From assembly GCA_009809945.1 (NCBI GenBank), contig WTPW01001568.1, forward strand, positions 2,359 to 66,358: a stretch of DNA of 64,000 bases, written 5' to 3'. The notes beneath the pieces are model-generated. The model ran no database searches and was not told the origin of the DNA. It saw only the letters and a list, made by a program, of their open reading frames with translations. The stretch's first letter is position 1. Every line of letters starts with the position of its first letter. Positions 23,244 to 36,531 of the stretch are shown piece by piece. This DNA comes from Gigaspora margarita. Taxonomy: Eukaryota; Glomeromycota; Glomeromycetes; Diversisporales; Gigasporaceae. The position numbers and the translations under genes are program-made.

Positions 23244-26200
23244 ATGTCATTATCTATTACACCCGATAATGATATCAAGAAAGAAAGTTCAACATTTATA
23301 AATATGGTCTATGATTATGACTGGTCATCGACTTTGCTTGGCCCTATGGATTCATGGGATCCTGCACTTAAAAATGCTGTGGTAATTTATAATTATGATT
23401 ATTTTTTTAAACAGTGTAAACTTTTAACATCGTAAAACTTTACATTTGTGATCGTAGAATTTGTGCCTCAGTTCTAAATTTCCCATCTGCCTTTATATGG
23501 GTTCACCTCATTGGACCGAACTATACAATGAAGGTAAATGATTTTAGAATTCACTTGTTCGGTTAGTTTTTAACTAGTTGTAACATCCTAATTCTATTCT
23601 CTTAAATAGCTTGGATACCAACATTAAAAACGAAACATCCATTCGGTTAGTCAATCAATTTAATATCATATTTTACAATAAACTTTTAAAACTTAATTTT
23701 CTTATTAATATTAAATAGCATTAGGAAAACAATTTAAACAAGTTTGGCCTGAAGCATACGATGCTTTTTTCCCTCAACTTGAAAAGTGAGTAATAATTTT
23801 AATCCAAAAAGTTTCGTTCTTAATATCTAAAATTTCTCTTTAATTACATTATTGTATACATAGTGTAAAAAATACGGGCAAAGGCATGTTTTGTGAGGAT
23901 CAATACTTTGAATCACAACGTGACGGATATACAGAAGAAACCTACTTTAACTTTACATTTAGTCCAGTATTTAAATCAGATGGCACAGTCTGCGCTATAT
24001 TTAATGTGTTACAAGAAACTACTCAAAAGGTTTTAAATACTCGAAGAGTGAAAGTTATTAGCGAATTTAGTCATAGGATTTCTGGTTAGTAATTATAATT
24101 AATAATAAGTGTTTATTATAATTGTGATTTTTATTTGTTAATTTCATAATATTTCTTAAAGAGATTAAATCCTTGGAAAGTGCCTGCCATATTATTATGA
24201 ATGTGTTAAGTAATAGTGCTGATATTCCTTATGCATTGATTTACTTTGTCGATCATAAACCAAATACTGCTCGTTTGATCGCCAAGACCTTTGATAAAGA
24301 CAATATTCCTGATTATATACCAGACTCTCCTGAAATAATTTACTTAACTGAAGATATTAATAAGAGTTGTAATACATACGTAGAAGTAAAACGAAAAGAT
24401 GTAACTTTCTCATTGTTAAAATGTGATTCTTGGCCAATACACCTTGTAATAAAGGAAGAAGAAAAACATGTAAAAGCTCTTTTAAAAGATGAATCTCAAG
24501 CTGTTATTGAATCAAAAAAAATTTCTATCTGTGGACGAACTTTATCTGCTGTGTTGATTTATGGTATTAATCGATTTCGCTCACTTGATGAGCAATATAT
24601 GGAGTTTTTAAAAGTATATAAAAGTTCTCATGATTAATATTAGTAGTTTCGTTGTTTTATTAGAAAAAGTTATTTAAAATGAATTATAATTTTTTAGTTA
24701 GTTACAGAAAAAGTGAATATATTTTTGCGGAATGGAATTATAATAGAAGAGGAAAGGAAACGATCTAAATTAGAGGCTGATTTAAATTATCAAAAAGCCA
24801 TGTTTTTCCAAAGCATTAGCCATGAACTAAAAAGTATTAATTTATGATAAATTGTTCTTTAGAAATGTATATAACGAACTTAACTATTTTTTAATACCAC
24901 AACAGCACCATTGACCTTGATGCTTTCACCACTCGATGATGTAATTAATGTATGTCCAAAAGAACCACCAATAATGCCATATCTTAAAACTATACGACGT
25001 AACTCTCATCGATTGCTTAAACTTATTAATAATTTATTACAAGTAAGTTATACGTATCGTAATTTTTCAATATTTAATTACTACTTTTATAACATTAAAG
25101 GAAATTCAGTTTTCAAATATAGAGACTAACCAATTAGAGGCACATTATCGTGAGACAAACATAGTTGAACTTACTCAAGAATTAACTTTAGAATTTAAAA
25201 ATATGGCCAAAAAATTGGGTTTGGATTATGATGTTGATATTCCATATCCAGAAACTTTTAATCATGCAGTGGGTGATAACGATAAGATTTACTTGGATCA
25301 TGACATGTACGAAACAATCGTATTTAATCTTTGTAGGTGTTTTTAAAAAAACGTATTTCAAGATTTTTTTTTTTTTCAAAGTTTTACATTCATTAAAACG
25401 GTTATAATAAAGGATTTGTTTTTTAAAGGTTCGAATGCATTAAAGCATACTTGGAATGGACGTGTAACTATTCGTTTATATCTTGACTACAAAGACAATA
25501 AAAAGATAGTAATTCTTGAAGTTTCAGATACAGGTTAATAATATTCTTTATGAAACCGAATTGCATAATCTTAACGGATTTAATGTTGAGTCTATACATC
25601 TATTACTATATCCAATTTATCATTATTTTTTTGCATTTTATTTTTTAATTCTGTAATCCAGGTGTTGGTATTCCGGAAGTCGCCCTTCCAAATATATTCA
25701 ATCGTTTTTATCGTGTAGAATCTCAAGGTTCCCGTAGTCATGAAGGTACTGGAATAGGGCTTGCTCTCGTTAAAGAGTTTGTTACACGTCATGGTGGTGA
25801 TATTACCGTAACCTCAATAGTAAATCAAGGAACGACATTTAAATGTTGGTTTCCAATAGGATATGAACATTTACCAATAAGTCAAATATACTTTAATAAC
25901 GTTGAAAATCCAATAAATCGTGGTCAGGAATTATACACTAATCGACAGCTTTATTTAGAAGAAAGCTCTCAGTGGATAAAAAATAGCACATCTGAAATTC
26001 CAAATGATAATTATATATCGGATCAAGTATCAATCTATGACAGAAACATAGAAAATAGTAATAATAAAAAAATGGATGATACTGCTAATGAAAAATATCA
26101 TATCTTACTTGTTGATGACAATAATGATATGCGGTAATATTCTTATTCAATCATATCTGATATTTGATAAAATTAGATATTTTAAAATTATAGATTTATT

Positions 26201-28731
26201 ATTAACTATTAATATTTTTATAGAGATCATCTGGCGGATCTTTTAAAAGAATTTGTCGTTTATCGCGCTTGTGACGGCCAAGATGCTATGCGAGTTTTAA
26301 AAAAACTTAACAAATTACCTGATTTAATCCTTAGCGGTAAGTAACTGTAGAATTACAACATTTCGATTATTACATGTAATAATATAATTTGAATTTAATA
26401 TAGATATCATGATGCCAAATATGAATGGATATGAGTTATTAGATGTATTAAGATCTAATGTAAAAACTCAACTAATTCCTGTAATCTTACTATCCGCAAA
26501 AGCTAGTGAAGATTCTAAAATTCAAGGTAATTTAAATTATCAATATTATGATTAACAAACTATTTTCTTTATGGGTTTTTATTTTAAATGTATCTACTTT
26601 TTTAGGTCTGGACAAAGGAGCCGATGATTATTTAATAAAACCATTTTCTGCGCGAGAATTAATTGTTCGTGTTCGCACTAATATTAAACTCTCACTTATT
26701 CGTCGTGAAATATTATTTCAACAACACCAACAAGAAGACGTTAAACAATTACTTCTTTCAATATCGAATATGATTATTTCCAAATCAAATTTAAATGAAA
26801 CGTTATTATTCATTGTTAAAGAAATCTATCGTAGATTACCATGTGAAAGAATATATATTATTTCGAATAAACGATCTAAATCTATGAATAATGAAATAGT
26901 TCTTTCATATGAAGGCTCTGAAAATATAACACCAATAATTAATCCATACATGGATGTTAATAATAAAAAATTGCAAACATCCATTATATTACAAGAATAT
27001 TTAATTAATAACTCTGGAAATTTGGGAATAAATATTTCCTTGAATGCATATTGTGATGACATTCATAAAAACATGTCCATACTATCCTCAGAAATAATAT
27101 TGGATAATAAGCTTTGGGGATGGATAAAATTGCTTAGATCTTCAAATTCCATTTGGTTCGATTCTGAAATCGGGTTATTACAACAAATATCGAGTCAAAT
27201 AGATTTGGCTATTACTTATGCAAAATTATTAGAAGAGAATGCTGAAAAAGAAATTCAAGTAAAAGTTGCTAAAATTGCAAGCATTACCAAGAGTCAAATA
27301 TTGGCAAATACTTCTCATGGTAAATTATATTAATGTCATTGTGTTTATTACTTTCATTACTAAATTTTTTATTATGCTAATTAATTTCATTCTTATCATA
27401 GAATTACGAACTCCACTAACAGCAATAGTGGGTATTACTTCAGCATTTGATACTACTAAATTAACGTCCGATCAGAATGACATGATTAACATACTGGCAA
27501 GCGCTTCTGATATGGTGGTATCCATAATAAAGGACATTCTTGATGTAGCAAAATTAGAAGCGCAAAAAATCATTTTAATAAATAGAACATTTGATTTATT
27601 AGAATTGTTTGAAGATACAATTGAAGAATTTGGAATAAGTGCCGGTGAAAAAAAGATTGAGTTAATTATAGATTATCAAATAAATGTATTGCCGAGATAT
27701 GTTAAGAGCGACCCTGAAAGGTTGTATTTTTTATTATTAAAAAATGTAAAATATAAGATTTTATTACTTACAGTACTTCTTCATCTTTAATCAACAGACT
27801 AAAACAAGTCGTATCTAATTTATTATCAAATTCGTAATTATCATTATTTATTTTTATTTTTATTTTTTTCATAGCCTATCATGTAATAATTCATTCTTAA
27901 TTTTCAGAGTTAAATTTACCGATCGTGGTAAAATAATTTTAAAAATTTCCTTGCAATCACAAAGCAATGATGATGAAAATGTTACAAAAGATAATCTATT
28001 AATTGAAGTATATGATACTGGTATTGGGTAAGAACTTATAATAGTACATTTTACAATTTAGCATGTATATGTAGTCTAATTATTTTCTTTATAATAGCAT
28101 AAATTCAAACTATATAGAAAATATTTGGAAAAATAGTTCACAAGATTACATGTCAGTAATTAAATGGAAATATGGTGCAGGACTTGGTCTTTCAATTTGT
28201 AAAAATATAGTAGAAATTAATGGAGGAGAAATTAATGTAGAAAGTCGATTAGGGAAAGGAAGTAAATTTTGGTTTACATGGAATGTTGAATCATTAACTC
28301 ACTCATTATTAGAGGCACAATTCAATAAGCAAATAAGCCATTCTACAAGACAAAAACGAATTCTAATAATTCATCCACTTGAAGATGTGAGAAATGTAAT
28401 GTCGAAATATCTTAAACGGATCGAAAAAGTTGATGTATTCGATACCTTTGACCAAGGTATTAGAGCAGCGAAGGAATTGCTTGCTTATGATATAGTATTT
28501 ATTGGACTTTATGAAGATAATAAAGAAGAAGTCTTGAATGCAGCATTAGAGCTAAAAGGATTAGAAATGAATAATAATAAATTAGTAATAATCTTTATAG
28601 TTTCTCCAAACGAAAAAGGAAGTGAATTGACAAAGAACTTGATCAAAAAAGTTGAGAGACCTACTTCAATCCTTTATACTCCAATTACATTTAACAAGTT
28701 AGTTAATCAATTTGTAAATATAGAAAACTAA
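23244..28731 (+). CDS. Dual hybrid histidine kinase, 18 exons, about 1373 residues
   Basis: Predicted exons: 23244-23381, 23458-23533, 23610-23645, 23719-23785, 23864-24084, 24162-24613, 24698-24833, 24906-25042, 25110-25332, 25429-25533, 25662-26133, 26224-26336, 26404-26526, 26606-27319, 27402-27720, 27798-27833, 27908-28027, 28098-28731. They total 4122 bases in one frame and all introns are GT-AG. Order of domains: PAS-like sensor (about 20-170, with DWSSTLLGP), a GAF-like region (180-330), kinase 1 (SHELKTP, His about 372; N box [19 protein letters not shown]), receiver 1 (LLVDD; phospho-Asp about 726 in SDIMMP; Lys about 778), GAF-like (795-985), kinase 2 (SHELRTP, His about 1004; SNLLSNSVKFT; GAGLGLS) and receiver 2 (about 1245-1373). 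Receiver 2 lacks the usual residues: IIHPLED for the acidic pair, FIGLYED where the phospho-Asp belongs, LYTPI for the Lys. No transmembrane segment is seen, so it is likely a cytosolic phosphorelay kinase; its signal is unknown. Confidence 0.85.
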
Positions 28732-29521
28732 TAAGAAAGAGTTTTTATATTTAAAAGGAAGTTCCTTATTGACAAATATGCTTTAAAAGTATGCACTTGT
28801 ATATTTATTATAATTTTTTAAGGCTGTACTGTACTTATAATTGCAACTCTAGTAGTTAATCAAAAATTTTGCTTTTTATTAGTTAAGCAAAATTAGACTA
28901 AGAGTAAATATATAATTCTAGCTACATGTTTATACTTTATAATAGTTAATTTTTTAAATTATGTAACTTTATATAATAGGCATAACTACACACTTTAAAA
29001 AAATAAAGTTGATTATGATATATATCGAAAAATAATTTAATAATTGATATATTTAAATTTATTGCTATGAGAGTAATAAAGCACATGCGCGTTATTTCTA
29101 AATGTCTTTTTTTTTCTTTTTTTTTTTTGAATATTGTTTTTTTGACTCAAAATAACGACCATTGCGCGTATCAAAACAATGTGCCCCTTTAAATACATAA
29201 CCAAATGGATTACCCAAAGTTTCAAACGACTAAGAAACTAATCGCATAAGTTTGATCGAATTTTTCAAGCCAAATACCCAAATTTGTCACGCATGCGCGT
29301 CCTGAAATTATGCAAATATGCGCGTTAATTACGTGCAAATACGATATTATATTAACTAAACTAACTAATAGGTTAATTGCAATTTATTGTTCCTCTCCTG
29401 TTATACATTCGAAAACAACCACGAGTTATTCTAAATTTATAAAAATGGGTAAAAATTTTAACACAAAAAATTTATTATATAACATATCAAATATTTATTT
29501 ATTTGTAGATTATGTTAAAAA
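28732..29521. other. Intergenic region with ATGCGCG words
   Basis: No gene is seen. The word TGCGCG with flanking A or C recurs near 29087, 29163, 29291 and 29319 within otherwise AT-rich DNA just upstream of the TPR relic, which could be a promoter feature. Confidence 0.4.
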
Positions 29522-31910
29522 ATGAACGCGGAGTTTTTGCTTGAAAACCGCGGATTAACTTACTGTACAACGAATGAATATAAAGAATCACTTTATGAAT
29601 TAAAAAAAAATTATCAGACTTATACCACATAGTATAATCGCTCTAAAAAATCGTGGATTAATTTATCTCTTAATGGATAAATACGAAAAATCTCTTAGTG
29701 ACTTTAGCGAATTATTAAGTAGGAGTCCAAACGACGCGTTTACTTTATGTTATCGCGGATTGACTTATTGTATGATTGGAAGATTTAATGAATCACTTGC
29801 AACTTATTATGAGATGGATTTATAAGAAAAAGCTCTTGAGGATTTAAATATTTCATTAAACATTGATCCAAATAATGCAAAGTTTTTATATCATCGTGGT
29901 GCAACTTATCGAATGCTAAGTTTATATATTGAATCACTCTCTGATCTAAATAAATCATTGGAGATTAAACCTAATAATGCATTGACATTGACAAGTCGCG
30001 GATTAACTTACTACTCTATCGGGAATTATGATGAATTACTAGCAGATTTTACAAAATCTTTGGAAATTGAACCAAACAATACGTTCGTATTGATAAAATT
30101 GGCAGATATATGGATAGATTTATAGATTTAAACAGAACATTTGAAATTGAATCAAATGCCATATTGACATCAACAAATGATAATATTTATTCAATAATTG
30201 CTAGATATGAAAAAATACGTGCTGATTTTACTAAAATATTAAAAATTGATCCATATAAACGCATTTGATTTAAAAAATCGTGGTGCAACTCATTGCGTAT
30301 TGGCTAAACTTGAGAAATTGCTCACAAAATTTAAAAAATTTTCCAAAATTAAGTTAAATAGTGAACGGTTATTTAAAAGTCAACTCAGATATGAAAATGC
30401 ACTTTCAGATTTAAACAATTCGTTGTTAATTGATCCTAATAATGCTGATACTTTGATGATTCGTGGTGAAACTTATTATATTGTGAAAAAAATATAATGA
30501 AGCGTTTATAGATTTAAATAATTCACTAGAAATTGGTTCAAATAACGCGTCTGCACTAAGAATTAGAGGGTCAATTGACCGCATGATGATTAAAGTTAAT
30601 GAATCGTTTGAAGATTTAAATAAATCTTTAAAAATCGTACCAAATAATGCATTGACTCTAAGAAATCATGGTTCCCTCTATAGTTATATAAATAAATATG
30701 ATGAATCGCTCGAAGTTCTTAATCAATAGAGATTGCTCAAAATTACGCAATTGCACTGGGTGAACGTGGAAATACTTATCGAATGATGAAAAAATTCGAG
30801 GAATCACTTGCAGGTGTGAATAATTCATTAAGTATTTGTCCAAACAATGAACAGCTTTTAATTATGCGTGCTACAACTTATTTAGATATGGGAAAATATA
30901 GATCTTCTCTTATTGATTTTAAATATTGATCCAAATGATACAAATGCGTTAATGTGTCGTGCACTTATTCATGGCATAAATAGCAATTATGAAGAATCAC
31001 TTGCTGATTTAAATAAAATATTAATATTGATGCCAAATGTTCCAAGTGTATTGAGAAGTCGTGGAAGAGTTTATTACTATATGAAAAAAAATGACGAATC
31101 ACTTACAGATTTAAACGAATCATTAGAAATTAATCACAAAAATGTACATTCGCTATGTTATCGTGGAATGACTTATTACGAAATGAAGAATCACTTTCGG
31201 ATTTAAACAAATCATTAGAAATTGTTCCAGATGATCCATGCCTGTTAATTCAGCGTAGTATAATTTATCGTGAGATGGGTAGACATAATGAATCACTTGC
31301 TGATCTCAATAAATCATTAGAAATTGAACCAGGTTATTTGTTTGCATTAAACAACCGTGGTGAAACTTACCGAATGATGAAAAATTAATTTTTCGTTAAG
31401 AATCAATTCATTTAGCTTATTTGATTAAGATGTCGCGAAAAATTTACCTAGAGATGGGAAGATATCATGAATCTCTTAGAGACTTGACTAAATCATTAGA
31501 ATTTGAATATGATGATGCCTCCATATTAAGATTCCGCGGAAGAATTTACCTAAAGTTGGGAAGAATTTATGAATCTCTTAGAGACTTGACCAAATCATTA
31601 GAAATTGAACCTAATGATGCCTCCACATTAAAATCTCGTGTTGAAGCTTATCTTTTGAATGACTGGTATGATGAATCAATTGATGATTTAAACAGATCTT
31701 TGAAAATTAGTCCAGATAACGCAGATGCATTATGTCTTTGTGGAGAAGCTTATCGTAAAATTGGTAGATATTAAGTTGATTAAATAAATCATTAAAAATA
31801 AATCCATATAATGTGACTGCATTAAGAAATAGAGGTGAAACTTTACTTATTAGCGGATTTGAAGAAGATTCATTTTCAAATTTTAAAATGTCTGTAGAAA
31901 TAATTTAATA
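29522..31910 (+). pseudogene. TPR-array protein, broken
   Basis: A run of roughly twenty 34-residue tetratricopeptide repeats. The typical unit carries ESLADLNKSLEIEPNN followed by RGETYRMMG, with Asn/Asp-Asn-Ala at the turn. Such Asn-rich TPR proteins are numerous in Glomeromycotina and serve as protein-binding scaffolds. An ATG at 29522 begins the first unit. The reading frame changes or stops about nine times, for example the TAA at 29823-29825 and frame changes near 29617, 30240, 30490, 30930, 31180 and 31400, while the 102-base period is kept. It is therefore a decayed gene; short introns do not explain the breaks. Confidence 0.75.
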
Positions 31911-32034
31911 TTAATAAATATAAAGTTCATCTTTAAAGAAATGGATGGGGGTTTTTTTTTTTTTTTTAAATATTAAAGGTGAGACCTTGCTTTTATCTAT
32001 GGATGGGTTTTTTATAAAACAAAACATATAAAAT

Positions 32035-32935
32035 TACTATAAACTTTGAAACTTTGTTTCTTTTTCTCCTACATATTAAGTAACTTTACCAAAAACAAAT
32101 ATTTGCCAATTTTAAGATAATAATTATATGTAAAATCATGCTCTGAACAACTTTACTTAGGAGATGAAAGTAGGTTATCTTGTAAGAAAAATGAGTTATC
32201 TATGTACTAAAGTTAAAATTTATTATATTTCAATATAAACCTTTTTTTATATTAGGATAACCTACTTTGGGCTCTTAAGCAAAGTTGTTTGCATGTAATT
32301 TTATTTATGGCTAAGGTCAAAACATGCTTTTTCAGACCTTTTACTAAGTGAAAAATGGGTTAAAGTTAGAAAAAAATTTTTTTTTAACAATAACCCCATT
32401 TTTTACTTAGTAAAAAGTCTGAAAAAGCATGTTTTTCTCAACTATAAGTAAAATTACATGCTGAACAAGTTTGCTTAAGAACTCAAAATAGGTTACTATA
32501 TTGAAATATAATAAATTTTAACTTTAGTACATAGATAATCTATTTTTCTTACAAGATAATCTACTTTGTCTTCTAAATAAAGTTGTTCAGAGTATACATG
32601 AGAACAAAATTATTTTGGGTTCTAAAATCTGAAATTAAAATTTGACAATAAAATTGTTTTGATCTATTTTACTTAAAAAATAAAATTATTTGATATTTTT
32701 CTGAATAGACAAAATTATAAGGAACACATCTATATAAATTTTATTTGCTCTTCCTTATAAAAAAATTTAATTTTCTCTAATAAAAACGAAATAGACTTTT
32801 TCAAAAATCAATTTCAGTGGTATCACTAGTTTAAAGTATGATTTTACATATAATAATTATTTTAAAATTAGCAAATATTTGTTTTTGACAAAGTTATATT
32901 TTTATTTTGTACCAAAATGTCAAAACTTTAACTTG
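32035..32935. mobile_element. Foldback element centred at 32372 with an insertion in its right arm
   Basis: Mirror arms share ACAAATATTTGCCAATTTTA, TATGTAAAATCATGCTCTGA, TTACAAGATAATC, ACTTTAGTACATAGAT and AAAGCATGTTTT-like blocks around a poly-A/poly-T axis. The right arm is interrupted by about 245 unrelated bases (32595-32838), bordered by TA. No coding capacity. Confidence 0.65.
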
Positions 32936-33916
32936 GCAGAAAAGGTAAATTATTCTCTTTTATTTGCTCTATATAATCACAAAATTTAATTTTAAATTAA
33001 TATATAGATTGAAAGGAATTTTGGCTTCAAAATATATAGTAATTTTATATGTTTTTTTAAAATTTATATATAAAAATTTTCATATAACATTGTTAATAAA
33101 TGATAATGATTTCATAGTAAGATTTCTAATAGTTTTGGGCAAAATTAAACAATTCTGATCTGGCCAGCTAAGATTCTGATGCACTTCAACCCAGAAATAC
33201 TAATTATTACTTTTTTTTATTATAAAAAATTAATTTTTACTTAAATTATAAAGAAGCATCAAGTTTTGAAATTCATACTAGTCCATATAGATCTAATAAT
33301 ACAGTCTAAAAATTTTGCACATTATATAATTCAGTTAGGTTTAGAAGCTATATTTACACTAAAATTTTGCAAAAAAAAATTTTTTATTAGCATACAAAAG
33401 ATGGTTTTATAGACAAAATTGAGTTATGATTTTAGGTTTTTTTTATATTACATCTGATCTCAAAATTTAAATACTGAAATGCTATTCAAGTAAAATATTT
33501 TATAAAATTTAATATATCAAATCCAATTAGGGCCCTCTTCACTATTCTAAAACAAATATATAGTAGCTAGTTTTAAATTAGTTTACAAACAAAAAACCTG
33601 AAGATAAAAATACTATATCTATAGTGGAAACAAAAATGTTCTATTTTGAAATTTAAAATTTAATAATTTTAAAATTATTCAAATAATTGACTTTTGATAT
33701 TTTATAATTCCTAAATTTTGATTGGCTGTATTTTCTGTAATTTGATTGAATATTAAAAAAAATATGTATTATTAAAAAATAATATATAAATTTATATTAT
33801 TACAACTAAAATTACAAATTAATATTTATTAAAATCTATTTTAAATTATTATTTTGCAATTCTAAATATCTATTCTTATATAAGATAAAAAAAAACTATA
33901 TTATTTTTTTACTATA
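32936..33916. other. AT-rich DNA with a worn family 4 core
   Basis: At 33320-33470 the order TAGGTTTAG, AAAATTTTGC, TTATTAGCATAC, GGTTTTATAGACAAAATT and ATATTACATCTGATCT follows that of the family-4 MITEs at 42.5 and 63.5 kb. The rest has no recognisable feature. Confidence 0.45.
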
Positions 33917-34186
33917 TAGGGGTGAGTCAGTAGAAAAGGGGCAAATTTATCTAATAAATTTGTCTCTTTTCTACTGACACACCAGGACCCCAAGCTATAC
34001 ATAGATAGGTGACAATTTGCTTTTGCTTATTTTTAACCATTTTTATATAGAACTTTTCTATATTTAGTAATATTAATGCTTATTTTTGACTGTTTTTCTG
34101 TAGATCTTTTCTATTTTTAGAAATATATAACAATTTTTTAAAATTGTTAGCTGTTTCTAGATTGCTTGGGGTCCTGACTCATCCCA
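33917..34186. mobile_element. Family 2 MITE interrupted by a family 1 MITE
   Basis: The left end TAGGGGTGAGTCAGTAGAAA is preceded by TA. The right end GACTCATCCCA followed by TA is displaced by the insertion 33984-34175, which sits inside the right terminal repeat. A palindrome GGGGCAAATTT/AAATTTGTCTC marks the original element centre. Confidence 0.65.
33984..34175. mobile_element. Family 1 MITE nested in a family 2 MITE
   Basis: Ends AGGACCCCAAGC and GCTTGGGGTCCT are exact inverted repeats. Flanks GACACACC and GACTCATC match at 6 of 8 positions, a worn 8-base duplication. Confidence 0.65.
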
Positions 34187-34825
34187 TATGTTCCATTTTG
34201 GATTATTTATATAAAAATACAGAATTTTAAACTCTAAAAACTTGATACCAAATAATTTTTTAAAAAAATTAAGACCACTATTTTGTAGTAAATTAATTTA
34301 ATTTTAAAACAATATTTTTCTTTTTTCTGTATATTTTTTTGTTATAATTTATTAGCTTTTAAAAACTAGTTATTTTATTGTCATTTCTAAGTGTCTTGCA
34401 TTGTAGGTAATTGTACAAGAAAGTTTACCTTAGTTTTATATAATATATTTTTTTTAATATAAAATATATAGCTAATAATTTTCTGTATATAGCATATTTA
34501 TAATAAAAAAATATATATACTATATTTTTATAAAATAAAATGAGTATGTGGTTATTTTGAAAATTGCACCTTCTAAAATAGTATGCAAGACTTTAAAATA
34601 ACATATGTATGTTTCTAAATAATATGCACTTTATATATACTGTATTTTTAATATAAGTACTACTTTCTTTTGGTACAGCTATTTATAGATAATGAACAAT
34701 TTCATTTTAATTTAACTATTAATCTGAATTAGAAATGTTATAATCTAGCAAGGACTATAGTCTGAACTAGTCTTTAAACAAGTCTAAGCAGTTTATAGTT
34801 CATAAATTAGAACCAGTTCAAATTA
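34187..34825. other. AT-rich spacer, no gene seen
   Basis: No coding sequence, element end or RNA gene recognised. Confidence 0.45.
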
Positions 34826-34833
34826 GTCAGACT

Positions 34834-35120
34834 AGGACCCTAGACATCTTATATAGGTTATAACTAGATTTTGGCCTAATTTGCTAAAAATGACAAAACT
34901 ACATTTTTTTTAAATAACTTTTGATCTAGTAATCAGAATTGAATGAACTTTTTTTGTTAGATGTGCCTTACTAAGAGCTTTATTTTAAAAAAAAAGTTCA
35001 TTCAAATAGGACTACTGGTTACCAAGATAATTGCCAAAAACTATTTTTTTGCTTTTCAAATTTTGGGGTTTTTGCTAAAACATGTAATATATAACCTCTG
35101 TACTAGATGTCTGGGGTCCT
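34834..35120. mobile_element. AGGACCCC-end MITE (family 1)
   Basis: Ends AGGACCCTAGACATCT and GATGTCTGGGGTCCT. Flanking GTCAGACT (34826-34833) and GTCATACT (35121-35128) match at 7 of 8 bases. Its interior is the same as in 7990-8283. The 8-base duplication and short ends point to the hAT superfamily. Confidence 0.75.
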
Positions 35121-35128
35121 GTCATACT

Positions 35129-35623
35129 ATAAATTCTGTGATTATATTATATAATAATAAATATATAAATAGCATTTTCTTTTTCAAAGATCATTACTTT
35201 AAAGCAGAAAACAATAGCAATAGTATGAATCTTTATTAACTCAATTTTTTATTGTAATTAAGTTATAATTTTGTAATCAATTTATAATGGTTTACAGTAT
35301 ATATATAAATCTATTATTATAAATATATTGAAGCTAAATCAAACTTGTTTTCAAAATAGTATGAATTATTATCCATTAGATATCTAAACAATAGTAAGTC
35401 CAGTTAAAACTCTTCCATACATTTGAAAATCATTAAATACACAAAATTAGCATAGTAGAAAAAGAGTTAAAAAGCACACTACCCAGTTACAAAACACTAA
35501 TTAAATGATCATCCTATAAAGTCTAACATTATTAAACCTTAAACCTTTGACCAAACAAAAATCAAATGCAATAAAAACTAGATCTCTAAAGCATTACACT
35601 CTCTGAAACATATATTGCTAACT
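35129..35623. other. AT-rich spacer, no gene seen
   Basis: Nothing recognisable. It grades into the A-rich plus strand of the decayed coding sequence that follows. Confidence 0.4.
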
Positions 35624-36531
35624 ATGTTGGCAACACAACAAAGCAAAAAAATAGTAACTCAGGGAACAGAAAACATAATAGAACAGTTACAGAAAAATAT
35701 GAATATAGACTATTTCTTTGAACCAGCACTCAAGAAAATAAAATCCTTCAACAATATGAATACATTTATGATTGTTTCAAAAAATAATAGCAGTATGTGG
35801 GGAATTCTAAATATCCCAAAAAATTCAGCTATAACATCACCTGACCAGAATGCCAAAACAAATCTGTAGTACTACCAAGAACCTGTAGTACAAAATATCA
35901 GATTTTTACTAAACAACTCCTATCTAGAAGTGCTACGATCAACAATGTTTAATGAAGATTAGCAAACATTAACAAACCAATTAGATAGTCATTCTAATGC
36001 TCTGAATATTCTAGAAACAGTGAAGCACATGACTACTGATAATATACTAAGTAAAATCAATGAACAGTAAAGAAAGAAAAGAAGTAAAATTACAAAGCTA
36101 GGAGGTTTTTGGTTAGACAGTGTCAATCAACCCAAAAAGATGTACTTTACTCTATCAGACGATCTTTGGAATGAAGAAATAGAAATGGTATCTAATATAA
36201 CTATAAAAGACAATATAAACACTCAAAAATAGGCTAGGACCCCAGACATCTCTTATAAAGATCATAACTAATCTGCATGAATTTAGGCATTTTGGCTACC
36301 TCTAAAATCAAGTAAAATTTGCTAAAAGTTAGATTATTACATATAAATTTTATAGTAATTTGCTAAAACTAAATTATTACATCTATTTTTATAAATCAAA
36401 ATAATATATGTATTTTTGATTGCTGAACAAATTTTCTTAGAGCACTTTGTTAGAATCAATTAGTAAAATTTTGAGAATAATATAATTTTTTTGTATTTTT
36501 ATTAATAAAATTATATAAAATATTATAATTC

